Of a stretch of DNA of 27,435 nt, positions 7,569 to 15,682 are shown piece by piece. Location: the NCBI GenBank assembly GCA_964395765.1, contig CAYNCU010000021.1, forward strand, positions 1-27,435, read 5' to 3'. The first letter of the stretch is position 1; each line of letters opens with the position of its first letter. Under the pieces are notes generated by a model that worked only from the letters and a program-made list of their open reading frames with translations, made no database searches and was not told the DNA's origin. The position numbers and the translations under genes are program-made. The stretch comes from DATDPY01 sp964395765. Lineage in GTDB: Bacteria; Bacteroidota; Bacteroidia; Cytophagales; Cyclobacteriaceae.

Positions 7569-8141
7569 ATGACAGATCTTAATGAAATAGCAACGGTAGC
7601 GGGGAAAAGCGGGTTGTTTAAAGTATTGAAACCCGGAAGGTCAGGCTTGGTTGTGGAAAGCCTGGACGAGAAGAAGATAAAGTTTGTTACAACCCCCAAC
7701 CATAAAGTATCCGTATTAAAAGAAATCTCTATTTACACAAACAATAAAGAGGGTGCTATCGGACTCGACGATGTTCTTCGGAAAATCAATAAGGAATTCG
7801 GAAAGGATCCGGGAGTAGACAGCAAATCCTCCAATGACGAATTAATGAGTTTCCTGGAGTTCCTGGTTCCGGATTACGATAAGGAACGGGTTTATCCTTC
7901 CGATGTAAAGAAACTCGTAAACTGGTATCATATAATTTTAAAAGAATTTCCTGAATATTTCACAGCGGAGAAAAAGGAAGAATCAAAGACAGAGAGCCCT
8001 GATGCCGTAAACGTACCCGAGAAAAAAACAGTAAAATCCAATCCGGCAAATTTTAAGAAAACGGTCGGCAAAGCGAATACCAAGGGCGTAGGCAATAAAA
8101 CTGTAAAAAATCCGGTAAAAGCAGGTAAAAAATCACCCTGA
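7569..8141 (+). CDS. DUF5606 family protein with lysine-rich tail
   Basis: The 190-residue product starts at the ATG at 7569; a TTG at 7557 would add only four residues. The first 45 or so residues (DLNEIATVAGKSGLFKVLKP, then LVVESLDEKK) match the DUF5606 pattern, a small fold found almost only in Bacteroidota. A second helical region up to about residue 125, with VYPSDVKKLVNWYHIILKEFPEYF, resembles the associated DUF6852-type segment. The remaining 60 or so residues are low-complexity: the last 39 contain 12 lysines and no acidic residue, suggesting disorder and nucleic-acid or ribosome contact. The biochemical role is unknown. No signal peptide or membrane segment is seen. It probably shares a transcript with engB. 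Confidence 0.8.
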   Translation: MTDLNEIATVAGKSGLFKVLKPGRSGLVVESLDEKKIKFVTTPNHKVSVLKEISIYTNNKEGAIGLDDVLRKINKEFGKDPGVDSKSSNDELMSFLEFLVPDYDKERVYPSDVKKLVNWYHIILKEFPEYFTAEKKEESKTESPDAVNVPEKKTVKSNPANFKKTVGKANTKGVGNKTVKNPVKAGKKSP

Positions 8142-8215
8142 CAAGGAAGAAATCAATTGATCGGCGATTGGTGAATGCTTTCCAGGTTTAATTCGAATCG
8201 CACTCAATATAAAAA

Positions 8216-9031
8216 ATGGCTCAGATAATTGTTGATGCTTCCAAGAGCAGGTTCCGGCTTAACTTTAAAGAACTCGTTCAATACTCGGATTTATTTTATA
8301 CCCTTGCTTACCGCGACCTGCGTGTAAGATATGCACAGACATTTCTTGGTCTCCTCTGGGCTTTCCTGCAACCGGCAGCCACGCTATTGATTTTTATCTT
8401 AATTTTCGGTAAGGCCATTAAAGTCAATACAGGTGACATACCCTATCCTCTTTATGCCCTCTCCGGGATGACTGCCTGGGCTTATTTTTCATTCGTGCTT
8501 TCCCAATCGGGACAATCAATAATCGGGGCCCAGGAGATGATAAAGAAAATTTATTTCCCACGCCTTATTATTCCGTTATCAAAAGCCATGGTCGGCTTTG
8601 TTGATTATCTTATTGCCATACTCATTATGATTATGCTTATGGTCCTATATGGTTTTATTCCCACTTATACTCTTTTATGGTTCCCGATTTTCTTTCTTAT
8701 TAATATTATAACGGCTCTTGCCGCCGGAATTTGGCTGAGCGCCTTAACAATTCGTTATCGGGATTTTATTCATGTGATTCCTTTTTTTGTGCAATTCGGG
8801 CTTTATGCGACCCCGGTGGGCTATCCTGCCGCTTTAATTCCTGCCAGGTATCAATTAATTTATCACCTGAATCCAATGGCCGGTGTAATTGAAGGCTACC
8901 GGTATTCCATTCTGGGCCAGGAGTCCCTGACCATTTATTCTTATATTTCTTTTCTGGTCGGGATTATTCTTTTTGTATCAGGTTTAATTTATTTCAAAAA
9001 TATGGAAAAAGTTTTGTCTGATATTGTTTAA
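8216..9031 (+). CDS. ABC-2 type polysaccharide exporter, permease subunit (Wzm-like)
   Basis: The 271-residue integral membrane protein has about six transmembrane helices and the ABC-2 permease pattern. An amphipathic N-terminal segment precedes the first helix (YRDLRVRYAQTFLGLLWAFLQP), a typical Wzm/TagG-type opening. A central loop follows with MIKKIYFPRLIIPLSK, the coupling-helix region of polysaccharide exporters, and the last helix is near residues 240-262. With the Wzt-type ATPase encoded next, it would move an undecaprenyl-linked glycan across the inner membrane. The gap to the ATPase gene is 88 bases with no convincing promoter in it. The 74 bases upstream, after the DUF5606 gene, likewise hold no clear promoter match. 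Which polymer it exports is inferred only from the downstream genes. Confidence 0.92.
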   Translation: MAQIIVDASKSRFRLNFKELVQYSDLFYTLAYRDLRVRYAQTFLGLLWAFLQPAATLLIFILIFGKAIKVNTGDIPYPLYALSGMTAWAYFSFVLSQSGQSIIGAQEMIKKIYFPRLIIPLSKAMVGFVDYLIAILIMIMLMVLYGFIPTYTLLWFPIFFLINIITALAAGIWLSALTIRYRDFIHVIPFFVQFGLYATPVGYPAALIPARYQLIYHLNPMAGVIEGYRYSILGQESLTIYSYISFLVGIILFVSGLIYFKNMEKVLSDIV

Positions 9032-9119
9032 GGTTACATTCCCGATTATTGTCAGCATGATTAAAAGGGTAAGATAAATAATTTATTAAACGTAATAACC
9101 TTTCGGGTTTTCAGTAATT

Positions 9120-10355
9120 ATGTCAGACATTGCCATCAAGGTTGAGCATCTCGGAAAGAAATATAAAATCGGCATTCCTTATGCCACCGATGTAAGATTT
9201 GCATTTAAAAATTTTATTAATAACCTGCGAATATCAAAAAATCAAGGGAAAAAGGACCGAATTAAATCAGCGGAGATCTGGGCATTACAAGATATAGACT
9301 TTGAAGTTAAAAAAGGAGAAGCTCTTGGTATAATCGGCCCCAATGGAGCCGGGAAAAGTACATTATTAAAAATCCTAAGCAGAATCACCTTTCCAACAAC
9401 CGGTAAATTTTTTATTGATGGAAATGTTTCTTCATTACTCGAAGTCGGCACAGGTTTTCATATGGAATTAACAGGGCGGGAAAATATTTTTTTAAATGGA
9501 ACAATCCTGGGCATGAAAAGGCGCGACATAAAGAAAAAATTTGATGAAATTGTTGAATTCTCCGGGGTGGAGAAGTTCATCGATACCCCGGTGAAACACT
9601 ACAGCAGCGGTATGCATGTTCGGCTTGCTTTCAGCGTGGCCGCCCATCTGGATTCAGAAATACTCATCATCGACGAAGTGCTCGCCGTAGGAGACGCCGA
9701 ATTTCAGAAGAAATGCCTCGGTAAAATGGAAGATGTTACCGGCCAGGGCCGGACCATATTGTTCGTAAGTCACAACATGGGCGCCGTCAAAAGTTTATGC
9801 TCACATGGACTGTTATTAAATAGAGGAGCCGTAAATCTGAATGGCAAAATTGAAGAAGTGATTAATGAATATATTCATAAAACCATTTATTCGGATTCTT
9901 CAGCCAGATCCGGGAATGGGAAAATGAATCTGATTTCTTTGAAAATATTGGATGAAGATGAGAAAGAAATCAAATCCATGAATTCATATGATCATATTAT
10001 TTTTGAAACCCGTTTTCGGGCTGAAGAAGATATTAATAATGTTTCCGTTGCCCTTGGCTTTAACAACATTAATAACACCAGGATCACTAGTTTATGGAGT
10101 CAGTATTTCAATAAAACCTACAATCTTAAAAAAGGAGAATATATTTTCAAATTTGATATACCGAAGCTGAAATTGATCCCGGGGATGTATGAGATCTTTA
10201 CATACGCTGAAGTAAAAGGTGAGATTATTGAAAAGATCGACAATTTATTGCAGGTAATTGTAGGTACATCCAAAGAACATGAATTTGTACAGATACCTTC
10301 TATCGATCAGGGCGTTTACAATGAAGAATTTACAATTGATATGATCCCATATTAA
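9120..10355 (+). CDS. ABC polysaccharide exporter ATPase with C-terminal recognition domain (Wzt-like)
   Basis: This is the 411-residue partner of the preceding permease. The nucleotide-binding domain holds Walker A GPNGAGKST (73-81), the signature SSGMH (162-166), Walker B ILIIDE (181-186), a VGDAEF D-loop (191-195) and switch histidine His218. GTGFHMELTGREN is typical of the O-antigen/teichoic-acid subfamily. From about residue 262 to the end there is a separate beta-sandwich-like region (SLKILDEDEKEI, then VSVALGFN and LIPGMYEIF) corresponding to the Wzt C-terminal domain. In E. coli O9a-type systems this domain binds the modified non-reducing end of the finished polymer before export. Its presence suggests an end-capped glycan, consistent with the two methyltransferase genes downstream. 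It is 12 bases from the first glycosyltransferase gene. Confidence 0.93.
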   Translation: MSDIAIKVEHLGKKYKIGIPYATDVRFAFKNFINNLRISKNQGKKDRIKSAEIWALQDIDFEVKKGEALGIIGPNGAGKSTLLKILSRITFPTTGKFFIDGNVSSLLEVGTGFHMELTGRENIFLNGTILGMKRRDIKKKFDEIVEFSGVEKFIDTPVKHYSSGMHVRLAFSVAAHLDSEILIIDEVLAVGDAEFQKKCLGKMEDVTGQGRTILFVSHNMGAVKSLCSHGLLLNRGAVNLNGKIEEVINEYIHKTIYSDSSARSGNGKMNLISLKILDEDEKEIKSMNSYDHIIFETRFRAEEDINNVSVALGFNNINNTRITSLWSQYFNKTYNLKKGEYIFKFDIPKLKLIPGMYEIFTYAEVKGEIIEKIDNLLQVIVGTSKEHEFVQIPSIDQGVYNEEFTIDMIPY

Positions 10356-10367
10356 AAAGTCCTATCA

Positions 10368-11483
10368 ATGGGATATACTACTTTAATTACCGGACCGGGA
10401 ACTCATGCCCAGCTGATTATAAATGATTTGATAAAAAAGGAAGGAAATTTTCAGGTTGCCGAGTATTGGCCTTATCCGAAAATTTTAAAGTATTTGAACG
10501 GTAAAAAAAAATATGAAAAAAAATTTCGTTTCTATAATTTAATAAATCATTTTGTGTGGGGGATCTTTAATAAGATAAACCAGACCCATGGATATAAAAG
10601 ACACCTCGATATCTTGTTTCCGCTCTATGATTTCATAATTTCCCGGTACCTGGCTAAAACTGACCTTTTAATAGCCTGGCCGCAGGTGAGTTATTACAGT
10701 ATCAGGAAGATTAAAAAGAGAGGGAGAAAAGTAATTCTCGAATTTCCCATGATTCATGTCGACGCATGGATGAAAATAATGACTAATGAATACAACAAGT
10801 TTAACGTCAAAAGAAAAAATTGTTCGAATCTTTTCTCACCTTTTATGATAAACAGGATTTATAAGGAAATTGAACTCGCCGATGAGGTGAATGTTTTGTC
10901 TCCTTTCGCGAAGAAAACATTTTTAAATGCCGGGATTCATGAAAATAAAATACAGGTCAGAAAAATCAGGTTAGTTGATGAATTCTTTACCATTAACCAG
11001 GATTTGAAAATAAAAAATAAATTCATCATCCTTTTTGCCGGAAGGGTAAATCTTCTGAAGGGGGTACATCTTCTTTTAAAGGCATTTAATCAGTTGGAAG
11101 CATCGGGTTGTGAATTATGGATAGCGGGCGAAATTGAAAATGAGATCATTTCTTTTATAAAAAAATACAAAACAGATCAGGTGAAGATTTTAGGATTTCA
11201 GAATCGTATGCAATTAAGAAAATTATATCAGCAGGCATCTGTTCTGGTACTTCCGTCCATTCAGGAATCATTCGGCCTCGTAATCCTTGAAGCATTGCAA
11301 TGCGGACTGCCTGTCATTGCTTCCAGGAATTCAGGGGGTCCTGAAATCATAAAAGATGGATTTAATGGCTTTCTTTACGATCCCCAGGATATCGAATCAT
11401 TGAAAAGAATACTTATTAATCTCAACAATGATAAAAATCTATTAAAAGAACTTTCCGGGAATACCAAAAAATTAACAGATTAA
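10368..11483 (+). CDS. GT4-type glycosyltransferase
   Basis: The 371-residue protein is a GT-B-fold glycosyltransferase resembling family GT4 (PF00534 type). The second Rossmann domain begins near FIILFAGRVNLLKGVHLLLKAF and contains the donor-binding E-x7-E motif, Glu300 to Glu308 (ESFGLVILE), followed by GLPVIASRNSGGPEII. The N-terminal acceptor domain is divergent and rich in basic and aromatic residues. It probably transfers a sugar from a nucleotide donor to a lipid-linked intermediate at the cytoplasmic face; donor and linkage cannot be read. It is the first sugar-transfer gene of the cluster. The C-terminus lacks a long final helix compared with typical members. A pair of short palindromes overlaps its stop codon. 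Confidence 0.88.
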   Translation: MGYTTLITGPGTHAQLIINDLIKKEGNFQVAEYWPYPKILKYLNGKKKYEKKFRFYNLINHFVWGIFNKINQTHGYKRHLDILFPLYDFIISRYLAKTDLLIAWPQVSYYSIRKIKKRGRKVILEFPMIHVDAWMKIMTNEYNKFNVKRKNCSNLFSPFMINRIYKEIELADEVNVLSPFAKKTFLNAGIHENKIQVRKIRLVDEFFTINQDLKIKNKFIILFAGRVNLLKGVHLLLKAFNQLEASGCELWIAGEIENEIISFIKKYKTDQVKILGFQNRMQLRKLYQQASVLVLPSIQESFGLVILEALQCGLPVIASRNSGGPEIIKDGFNGFLYDPQDIESLKRILINLNNDKNLLKELSGNTKKLTD

Positions 11484-11498
11484 TCTTTAGATTAATCT
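11477..11498. repeat. Tandem pair of perfect 10-base palindromes
   Basis: AGATTAATCT, which equals its own reverse complement, occurs at 11477-11486 and again at 11489-11498 with TT between. The first copy contains the stop codon of the GT4 gene (11481-11483) and the second ends seven bases before the TTG start of the FkbM gene. The pair could fold as one hairpin with a short loop in RNA, or present two operator half-sites in DNA. No T-run follows, so a standard terminator is unlikely. Confidence 0.6.
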
Positions 11499-11505
11499 AT
11501 ACAAA

Positions 11506-12375
11506 TTGAATTCATTAATCAGGTTAATAAGATTTATATTCAAGTCTCCCGAAAAAAAGAAGCAATCCATACGCGCTTTCAAAATAAACCTGTATCATTA
11601 TTTTTTCCCGAAAAAGCCATTAAAATTCAAACTTCCTGAAGGCATAATCTGGAATGCATATAAAGAACATATGTCTAATCAGATTTATGTTGGCCTACAT
11701 GAACAAAATGAGGTAAAATTTATCGGAAAGTTCACACAAAAAGGATGGATTGTATTTGATATTGGAGCCAATGCCGGATTTTATTCCCTTCTTTTTTCAA
11801 AAAAATGCTGGAACGGGAAAATAATCGCTTTTGAACCCTCTGGCAGGGAATGGAGAAGATTATTGGAACATATTGAGATTAATCACTGTAAAAATATAGT
11901 TGCCGAGAACCTGGCGGTTGGGGATTGTAGCCGAACTATGCAGTTGTATATTCATGAGGAACAGAATATGGGCATGAATTCTTTAAAACCGGATAATCGA
12001 TTCAGATATATTGACAAGGAACCCATTAAGATGATTTCACTTGACCAATACTTTTCCGAGCATCATGAATTAAAAGCACTTGATTTCATTAAAATTGATG
12101 TTGAGGGTTTTGAAAGTGAAGTTGTGGAGGGAGCCCGGGATATTTTATTAAAATTTAAACCCATAGTTCTTTGTGAAGTCTGGGAGCATATGGGAAAAAC
12201 TTTTGGCGAAGGATTGAAATTATGCACCGTTTCTAAAAAATTGATCTCTTTTGGTTATGTTCCGAATTTAATTGATTCTTCGGGTAACCCGGCCAGCATT
12301 ACCGATAATATTGTTATTGATCAAAATAATATTTTATTTATTCATTCTGAAAAAATACATAAATATCGAAATTGA
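11506..12375 (+). CDS. FkbM family SAM-dependent methyltransferase
   Basis: The 289-residue protein has the FkbM methyltransferase fold (PF05050). Visible are the SAM-binding motif DIGANAG (85-91), the acidic end of strand 2 in AFEPSGREW, and the post-motif KIDVEGFESEVVEGA with Asp198, Glu200 and Gly201. FkbM enzymes O-methylate hydroxyl groups, often on sugars. Here the neighbours point to methylation of the exported polysaccharide, possibly at its terminus. The only reasonable start is TTG at 11506; the next in-frame ATG would remove about 53 residues, and an in-frame TAG at 11488 blocks a longer start. The N-terminal 50 residues are strongly basic (KSPEKKKQ). It follows a pair of palindromes and is nine bases before the next gene. 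Confidence 0.88.
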   Translation: MNSLIRLIRFIFKSPEKKKQSIRAFKINLYHYFFPKKPLKFKLPEGIIWNAYKEHMSNQIYVGLHEQNEVKFIGKFTQKGWIVFDIGANAGFYSLLFSKKCWNGKIIAFEPSGREWRRLLEHIEINHCKNIVAENLAVGDCSRTMQLYIHEEQNMGMNSLKPDNRFRYIDKEPIKMISLDQYFSEHHELKALDFIKIDVEGFESEVVEGARDILLKFKPIVLCEVWEHMGKTFGEGLKLCTVSKKLISFGYVPNLIDSSGNPASITDNIVIDQNNILFIHSEKIHKYRN

Positions 12376-12384
12376 AAAAAAATA

Positions 12385-13467
12385 ATGCCTGAAGAATTCG
12401 TATATAATAGCGACATATTTTTTATTCATGGAAGGCCGGCACCGCATACTTTACATTCTGAATATGCGAAATCAATTAATGCAAAACCCTATTATGTGGA
12501 TTCCGCATTACGATGGCATGATCGCCCTTCCTCACCCATCAGGAGGTACGTCAGCTATATATTATCGGCTATACGATTACCGGTCACCAGGGAAAAAACA
12601 ATTTTACTTTCAGAAGGAATCCATTTTATGCCTGCTTTGGCTAAAATTATATGGAAGCGTAAAAAGGTAAAATTGATATATTTATTGGATAACGAAGGAT
12701 TATACTTTATAAGCAGCAAATATTATTCTTTTATTACAAGGTTTTTTTCCATTCAGGCGCTAAATCGCGCCGATGCATTTATATGTATCGGATATTTCCA
12801 GGGGGAAATGCTAAGAGGTCTGATTCACAGGACTAATAATAAATTATTTATTACATTCAACGGCATTGAAAAAAACAGATTAAATGAATTATTACAAATT
12901 GAACCCGACCTTGAATCTAATAACATCGTTTTTATAGGAAACGGGCCGGATGGATGGAGGGTTTGGTATAAAGGCCTTGATATTTTAGTTGAAGTTTTTA
13001 AGGAATTATCGGATCAATATAAGAATGCCAAATTAACGATAGTCGGAATATGGAGTGAGGCAACTCAAAATATCTTGACTAAGAATCTGACAGAGGAAAT
13101 CAAAGCAAAAATAGATTTTGTCGGAGAACAAATATCCTTAGTTCCGTTTTTAAAAACAGCTTCAATTTGTGTCCACCCTGCCAGGGGAGAAGCATGGGGA
13201 ATCAGTGTTACAGAAGCAATGGCGGCAGGATTACCCACATTGGTTTCTGATTTAACAGGCTCAGCGGAAGCAGTATCAAAAGTTACGGAAGATCTTATCA
13301 CGAAGCCGGATATTTCTTCTTTCTTAAATAAAATTAAATGGTATTTCTCCCTTACCCTTGATTACAAAATAAACCTCTCGATCGGTGCAAGGAATGTCGC
13401 AAAAGAATATACGAGAGAAAATGCAATACTGAATTTTCAAAAAAAATTCCGGCAATCGTTAGAATAA
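12385..13467 (+). CDS. GT4-type glycosyltransferase
   Basis: The 360-residue protein is a GT-B glycosyltransferase of GT4 type. The C-terminal Rossmann domain starts near NIVFIGNGPDGWRVWYKGLDIL. It carries HPARGEAWGISVTEAMAAGLP with the E-x7-E pair Glu269 and Glu277, then SDLTGSAEAV, a usual donor-site arrangement. The N-terminal domain contains KLIYLLDNEGLYF and RADAFICIGYF, consistent with the acceptor half. No membrane segment is evident. It lies between an FkbM gene (gap nine bases) and a possible 47-codon frame. The sugar and linkage are unknown, and nothing marks it as the first or last transferase in the assembly. Confidence 0.87.
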   Translation: MPEEFVYNSDIFFIHGRPAPHTLHSEYAKSINAKPYYVDSALRWHDRPSSPIRRYVSYILSAIRLPVTREKTILLSEGIHFMPALAKIIWKRKKVKLIYLLDNEGLYFISSKYYSFITRFFSIQALNRADAFICIGYFQGEMLRGLIHRTNNKLFITFNGIEKNRLNELLQIEPDLESNNIVFIGNGPDGWRVWYKGLDILVEVFKELSDQYKNAKLTIVGIWSEATQNILTKNLTEEIKAKIDFVGEQISLVPFLKTASICVHPARGEAWGISVTEAMAAGLPTLVSDLTGSAEAVSKVTEDLITKPDISSFLNKIKWYFSLTLDYKINLSIGARNVAKEYTRENAILNFQKKFRQSLE

Positions 13468-13471
13468 CATA

Positions 13472-13615
13472 ATGAACAAAATAACCTTAAATGAAGATTT
13501 CCTTCGTCAGTTAACAACCGATGACTTTAATTTAAGAAAACAAATGAGAAAAATACTTTTGTATTTAAATTTGAATGGTATAGAGAATGCTGAAATTCCT
13601 CCAATACTTCATTAA
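13472..13615 (+). CDS. Possible small protein gene, 47 residues
   Basis: An ATG four bases after the preceding stop opens a 47-codon frame ending at TAA 13613-13615. The predicted peptide is leucine-rich and charged (MNKITLNEDFLRQLTTDDF at the start, ENAEIPPILH at the end), looks helical, and has an ordinary codon mix for this window. It overlaps the longer reading of the next glycosyltransferase (start 13587) but not the reading I prefer (start 13704). I recognise no family. It could be a true small gene, a remnant, or chance. Confidence 0.28.
   Translation: MNKITLNEDFLRQLTTDDFNLRKQMRKILLYLNLNGIENAEIPPILH
13531..13561 (+). promoter_or_regulatory. Weak internal promoter candidate
   Basis: TACTTTTG (13554-13561) fits the -7 consensus TAnnTTTG. 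TTTA (13531-13534), one base off the -33 TTTG, is 19 bases upstream. It would start transcription about 135 bases before the preferred glycosyltransferase ATG at 13704. It lies inside the possible 47-codon frame and in very AT-rich DNA, so chance is a serious alternative. Confidence 0.2.
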
Positions 13616-13703
13616 AAATTATTGGTTTTTAAGGAAATTCGACATTCACTCTTATTATCATAACCTTTCCAGTCATATAAAATATAAAAATGAAGTATCC
13701 TTC

Positions 13704-14816
13704 ATGCGATTATTAGTCTATTATCCATCTAATAAAAGATCGGTTGCGATGGAATCGATGTGTAAGTTATATCAATCACAGGGAATAGAGGTTTTATTCC
13801 TGACGACTTGTGATAAGGGGGACATCCATCGCGAATTGGAGAAGATGAATATCCGGACTTTTTTTCATCCGGTAACAGGGAACAAGTTTTACAGGCTTTT
13901 CTCACAAATACTGTTTCTTTTGGGATTTTGCAGGAAAAAGAAGATAAATGTAGTCCACAGTCATTTACAGGACGCTAACCTGATATCCGTTTTTGCGCAG
14001 TTTTTGATTAAAGGCAGGGTAGTAATCTTTCGTCATCATTTTAGTATTTATGATAAGCCGGGTGAAAGAATTAAAAGAAATCGTAATGAAGCTTTGGGCG
14101 AAAAAATCATAAATATCCTGGCACCTGAGATTACAGTCCCTTCGAGAATGACATATAATTCAATGATTAAAATTGAAAATGTAAATCAAAACAAAATAGG
14201 TATTGTCCCGTATACTTACGATTTTGATAAATATAATAAACCCAACCTTGAACACGTCGCAGAACTTATCCATCAATACCCGGCAGAACTTAGGTTGGTC
14301 ATGTGTTCAAGGCTCATAAAAGGGAAACAACACCTGGAGGTTTTTGTCGCATTCGAAGAACTCGTAAAAACCGGCCTTGACTTGATATTATTCATTCTGG
14401 ATGACGGGCCAGAGAGAATAAACCTGGAGGAGTATGTCAAAAATCGAAATTTGAAAGAAAAAATAATATTCTTAGGATTTCGCAAGGATTTTATGGATTT
14501 TATGGCAGCATCAGATTTATTGGTTCATCCTTCCATCGCCGAATCAAGTAACAGTTCGGTAAAAGAAATGGGATTAGCGGGAAAGACTGTTGCCGTTTGC
14601 AAGGGCGTTGGTGATTTTGAAGACTATATAGTCGATAACCAAAGCGGATATTATATCGACCCCGAACAAATGATTGAAAGTCTTAAGAAAATAATAGTAA
14701 AAGCTTATCGGGATAAAAATAATCTTGGAAATATGGGAAATGAATTGAAAAAAAGCGTTGAATCGACGTTTGGGATTAATTCAAAATCCGTTGAACGTTA
14801 TATGAAATATGTATGA
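13704..14816 (+). CDS. GT4-type glycosyltransferase
   Basis: The protein is 370 residues from the ATG at 13704. I chose this start because the first Rossmann strand (MRLLVYYPSNKRSVAMESM) begins there, as usual for GT4 enzymes. An ATG at 13587 would add 39 aromatic- and lysine-rich residues and overlap the possible small ORF. The N-terminal domain has VVHSHLQDANLISVFAQF and FRHHFSIYD. The C-terminal domain has LVMCSRLIKGKQHLEVF and HPSIAESSNSSVKEMGLAG with the E-x7-E pair Glu280 and Glu288, followed by the VCKGVGDFEDYIVDN donor loop. It ends with an ATGA overlap into the next methyltransferase gene, so the two are probably translationally coupled. Confidence 0.86.
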   Translation: MRLLVYYPSNKRSVAMESMCKLYQSQGIEVLFLTTCDKGDIHRELEKMNIRTFFHPVTGNKFYRLFSQILFLLGFCRKKKINVVHSHLQDANLISVFAQFLIKGRVVIFRHHFSIYDKPGERIKRNRNEALGEKIINILAPEITVPSRMTYNSMIKIENVNQNKIGIVPYTYDFDKYNKPNLEHVAELIHQYPAELRLVMCSRLIKGKQHLEVFVAFEELVKTGLDLILFILDDGPERINLEEYVKNRNLKEKIIFLGFRKDFMDFMAASDLLVHPSIAESSNSSVKEMGLAGKTVAVCKGVGDFEDYIVDNQSGYYIDPEQMIESLKKIIVKAYRDKNNLGNMGNELKKSVESTFGINSKSVERYMKYV

Positions 14817-15682
14817 AAATTATTTCCCGTTTTATACATTATTTAATTTTGAAATCAGGTTTTGATGATATCATTACTGAAAAATATCCGGGGAACCTTT
14901 TTTTTAATAAACTGATCCCGGGGCCAACCGAATATAAAAACGGCACAATAAAAGAAGTAACCCGGAATAAAATCCGATATCATCTTGAAGTTAACGATTA
15001 CATGCAATGGTATATTTATGCCGGTTTTGAAGATACCTTCTGGAAGGAATGTTTAGATTATATTATGCCTGATTCCACCGTTCTTGATATTGGAGCCAAC
15101 GTAGGGGCATTTTCGTTAAAATGTGCCTTATATTGTCATGAAAATAATTACAGGGCGCAAATTGTTGCCTTCGAACCCAATACTTTGATTTTTGAAAAAT
15201 TGAATTTGAATATTTCTTTAAACAAGGCTTTGACGGAACTGATTAAATGTGAAAAACTGGCGTTAAAAGAAAATCCGGGCCCCGCGGGATTTTCTGTTGA
15301 TAATAATAATTCCGGACATGGAAAATTATCGGCAAAAGTTGAAACTTTCCAGGTGAATTGTACCACAATTGATGACTATGCTTCTGCACATCCGACTGGA
15401 ATTATATCCTTGGTCAAAATTGATGTAGAGGGTTTAGAGCCACTCGTAATCAAAGGCGGAATGGAAACCATTAAAAAATGCAAGCCTGTTTTATTGATCG
15501 AAGTTACAGATGAATGGTATAGCCAACTCGGATATTCCGAAACCTATATGAAGAAAATACTTCGGGATTTGGGTTATCGTCTTTATACTTATAATGGAAA
15601 ATATGTATCAGAACTTACTGATCTGAATGAGTCTGGGGCTTACCAGTTTAATATGATGTGTATCCCCACAGAATTGAAATGA
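14813..15682 (+). CDS. FkbM family SAM-dependent methyltransferase (second copy)
   Basis: The 289-residue protein has the FkbM pattern: DIGANVG (92-98), AFEPNTLIFEKL for the second strand, and KIDVEGLEPLVIKGG with Asp204, Glu206 and Gly207, then a KCKPVLLIEV strand. It is the same length as the first FkbM protein at 11506 but clearly divergent, sharing mainly the motif regions, so the two probably methylate different positions. The ATG overlaps the preceding glycosyltransferase stop as ATGA, and its own stop overlaps the next gene the same way. Likely substrate: a hydroxyl of the lipid-linked glycan or its nucleotide-sugar precursor. An O-methyl cap read by the Wzt C-terminal domain is possible but unproven. 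Confidence 0.88.
   Translation: MKIISRFIHYLILKSGFDDIITEKYPGNLFFNKLIPGPTEYKNGTIKEVTRNKIRYHLEVNDYMQWYIYAGFEDTFWKECLDYIMPDSTVLDIGANVGAFSLKCALYCHENNYRAQIVAFEPNTLIFEKLNLNISLNKALTELIKCEKLALKENPGPAGFSVDNNNSGHGKLSAKVETFQVNCTTIDDYASAHPTGIISLVKIDVEGLEPLVIKGGMETIKKCKPVLLIEVTDEWYSQLGYSETYMKKILRDLGYRLYTYNGKYVSELTDLNESGAYQFNMMCIPTELK

Noticed and set aside
8142..8215. Promoter for the exporter operon
   Set aside because: No TAnnTTTG element with a usable upstream box is present in this gap; transcription from engB or from a site I cannot recognise is possible.
12428..12670. 80-codon frame within the second GT4 gene
   Set aside because: It is a shifted reading of the glycosyltransferase N-terminal domain, which is intact in its own frame.
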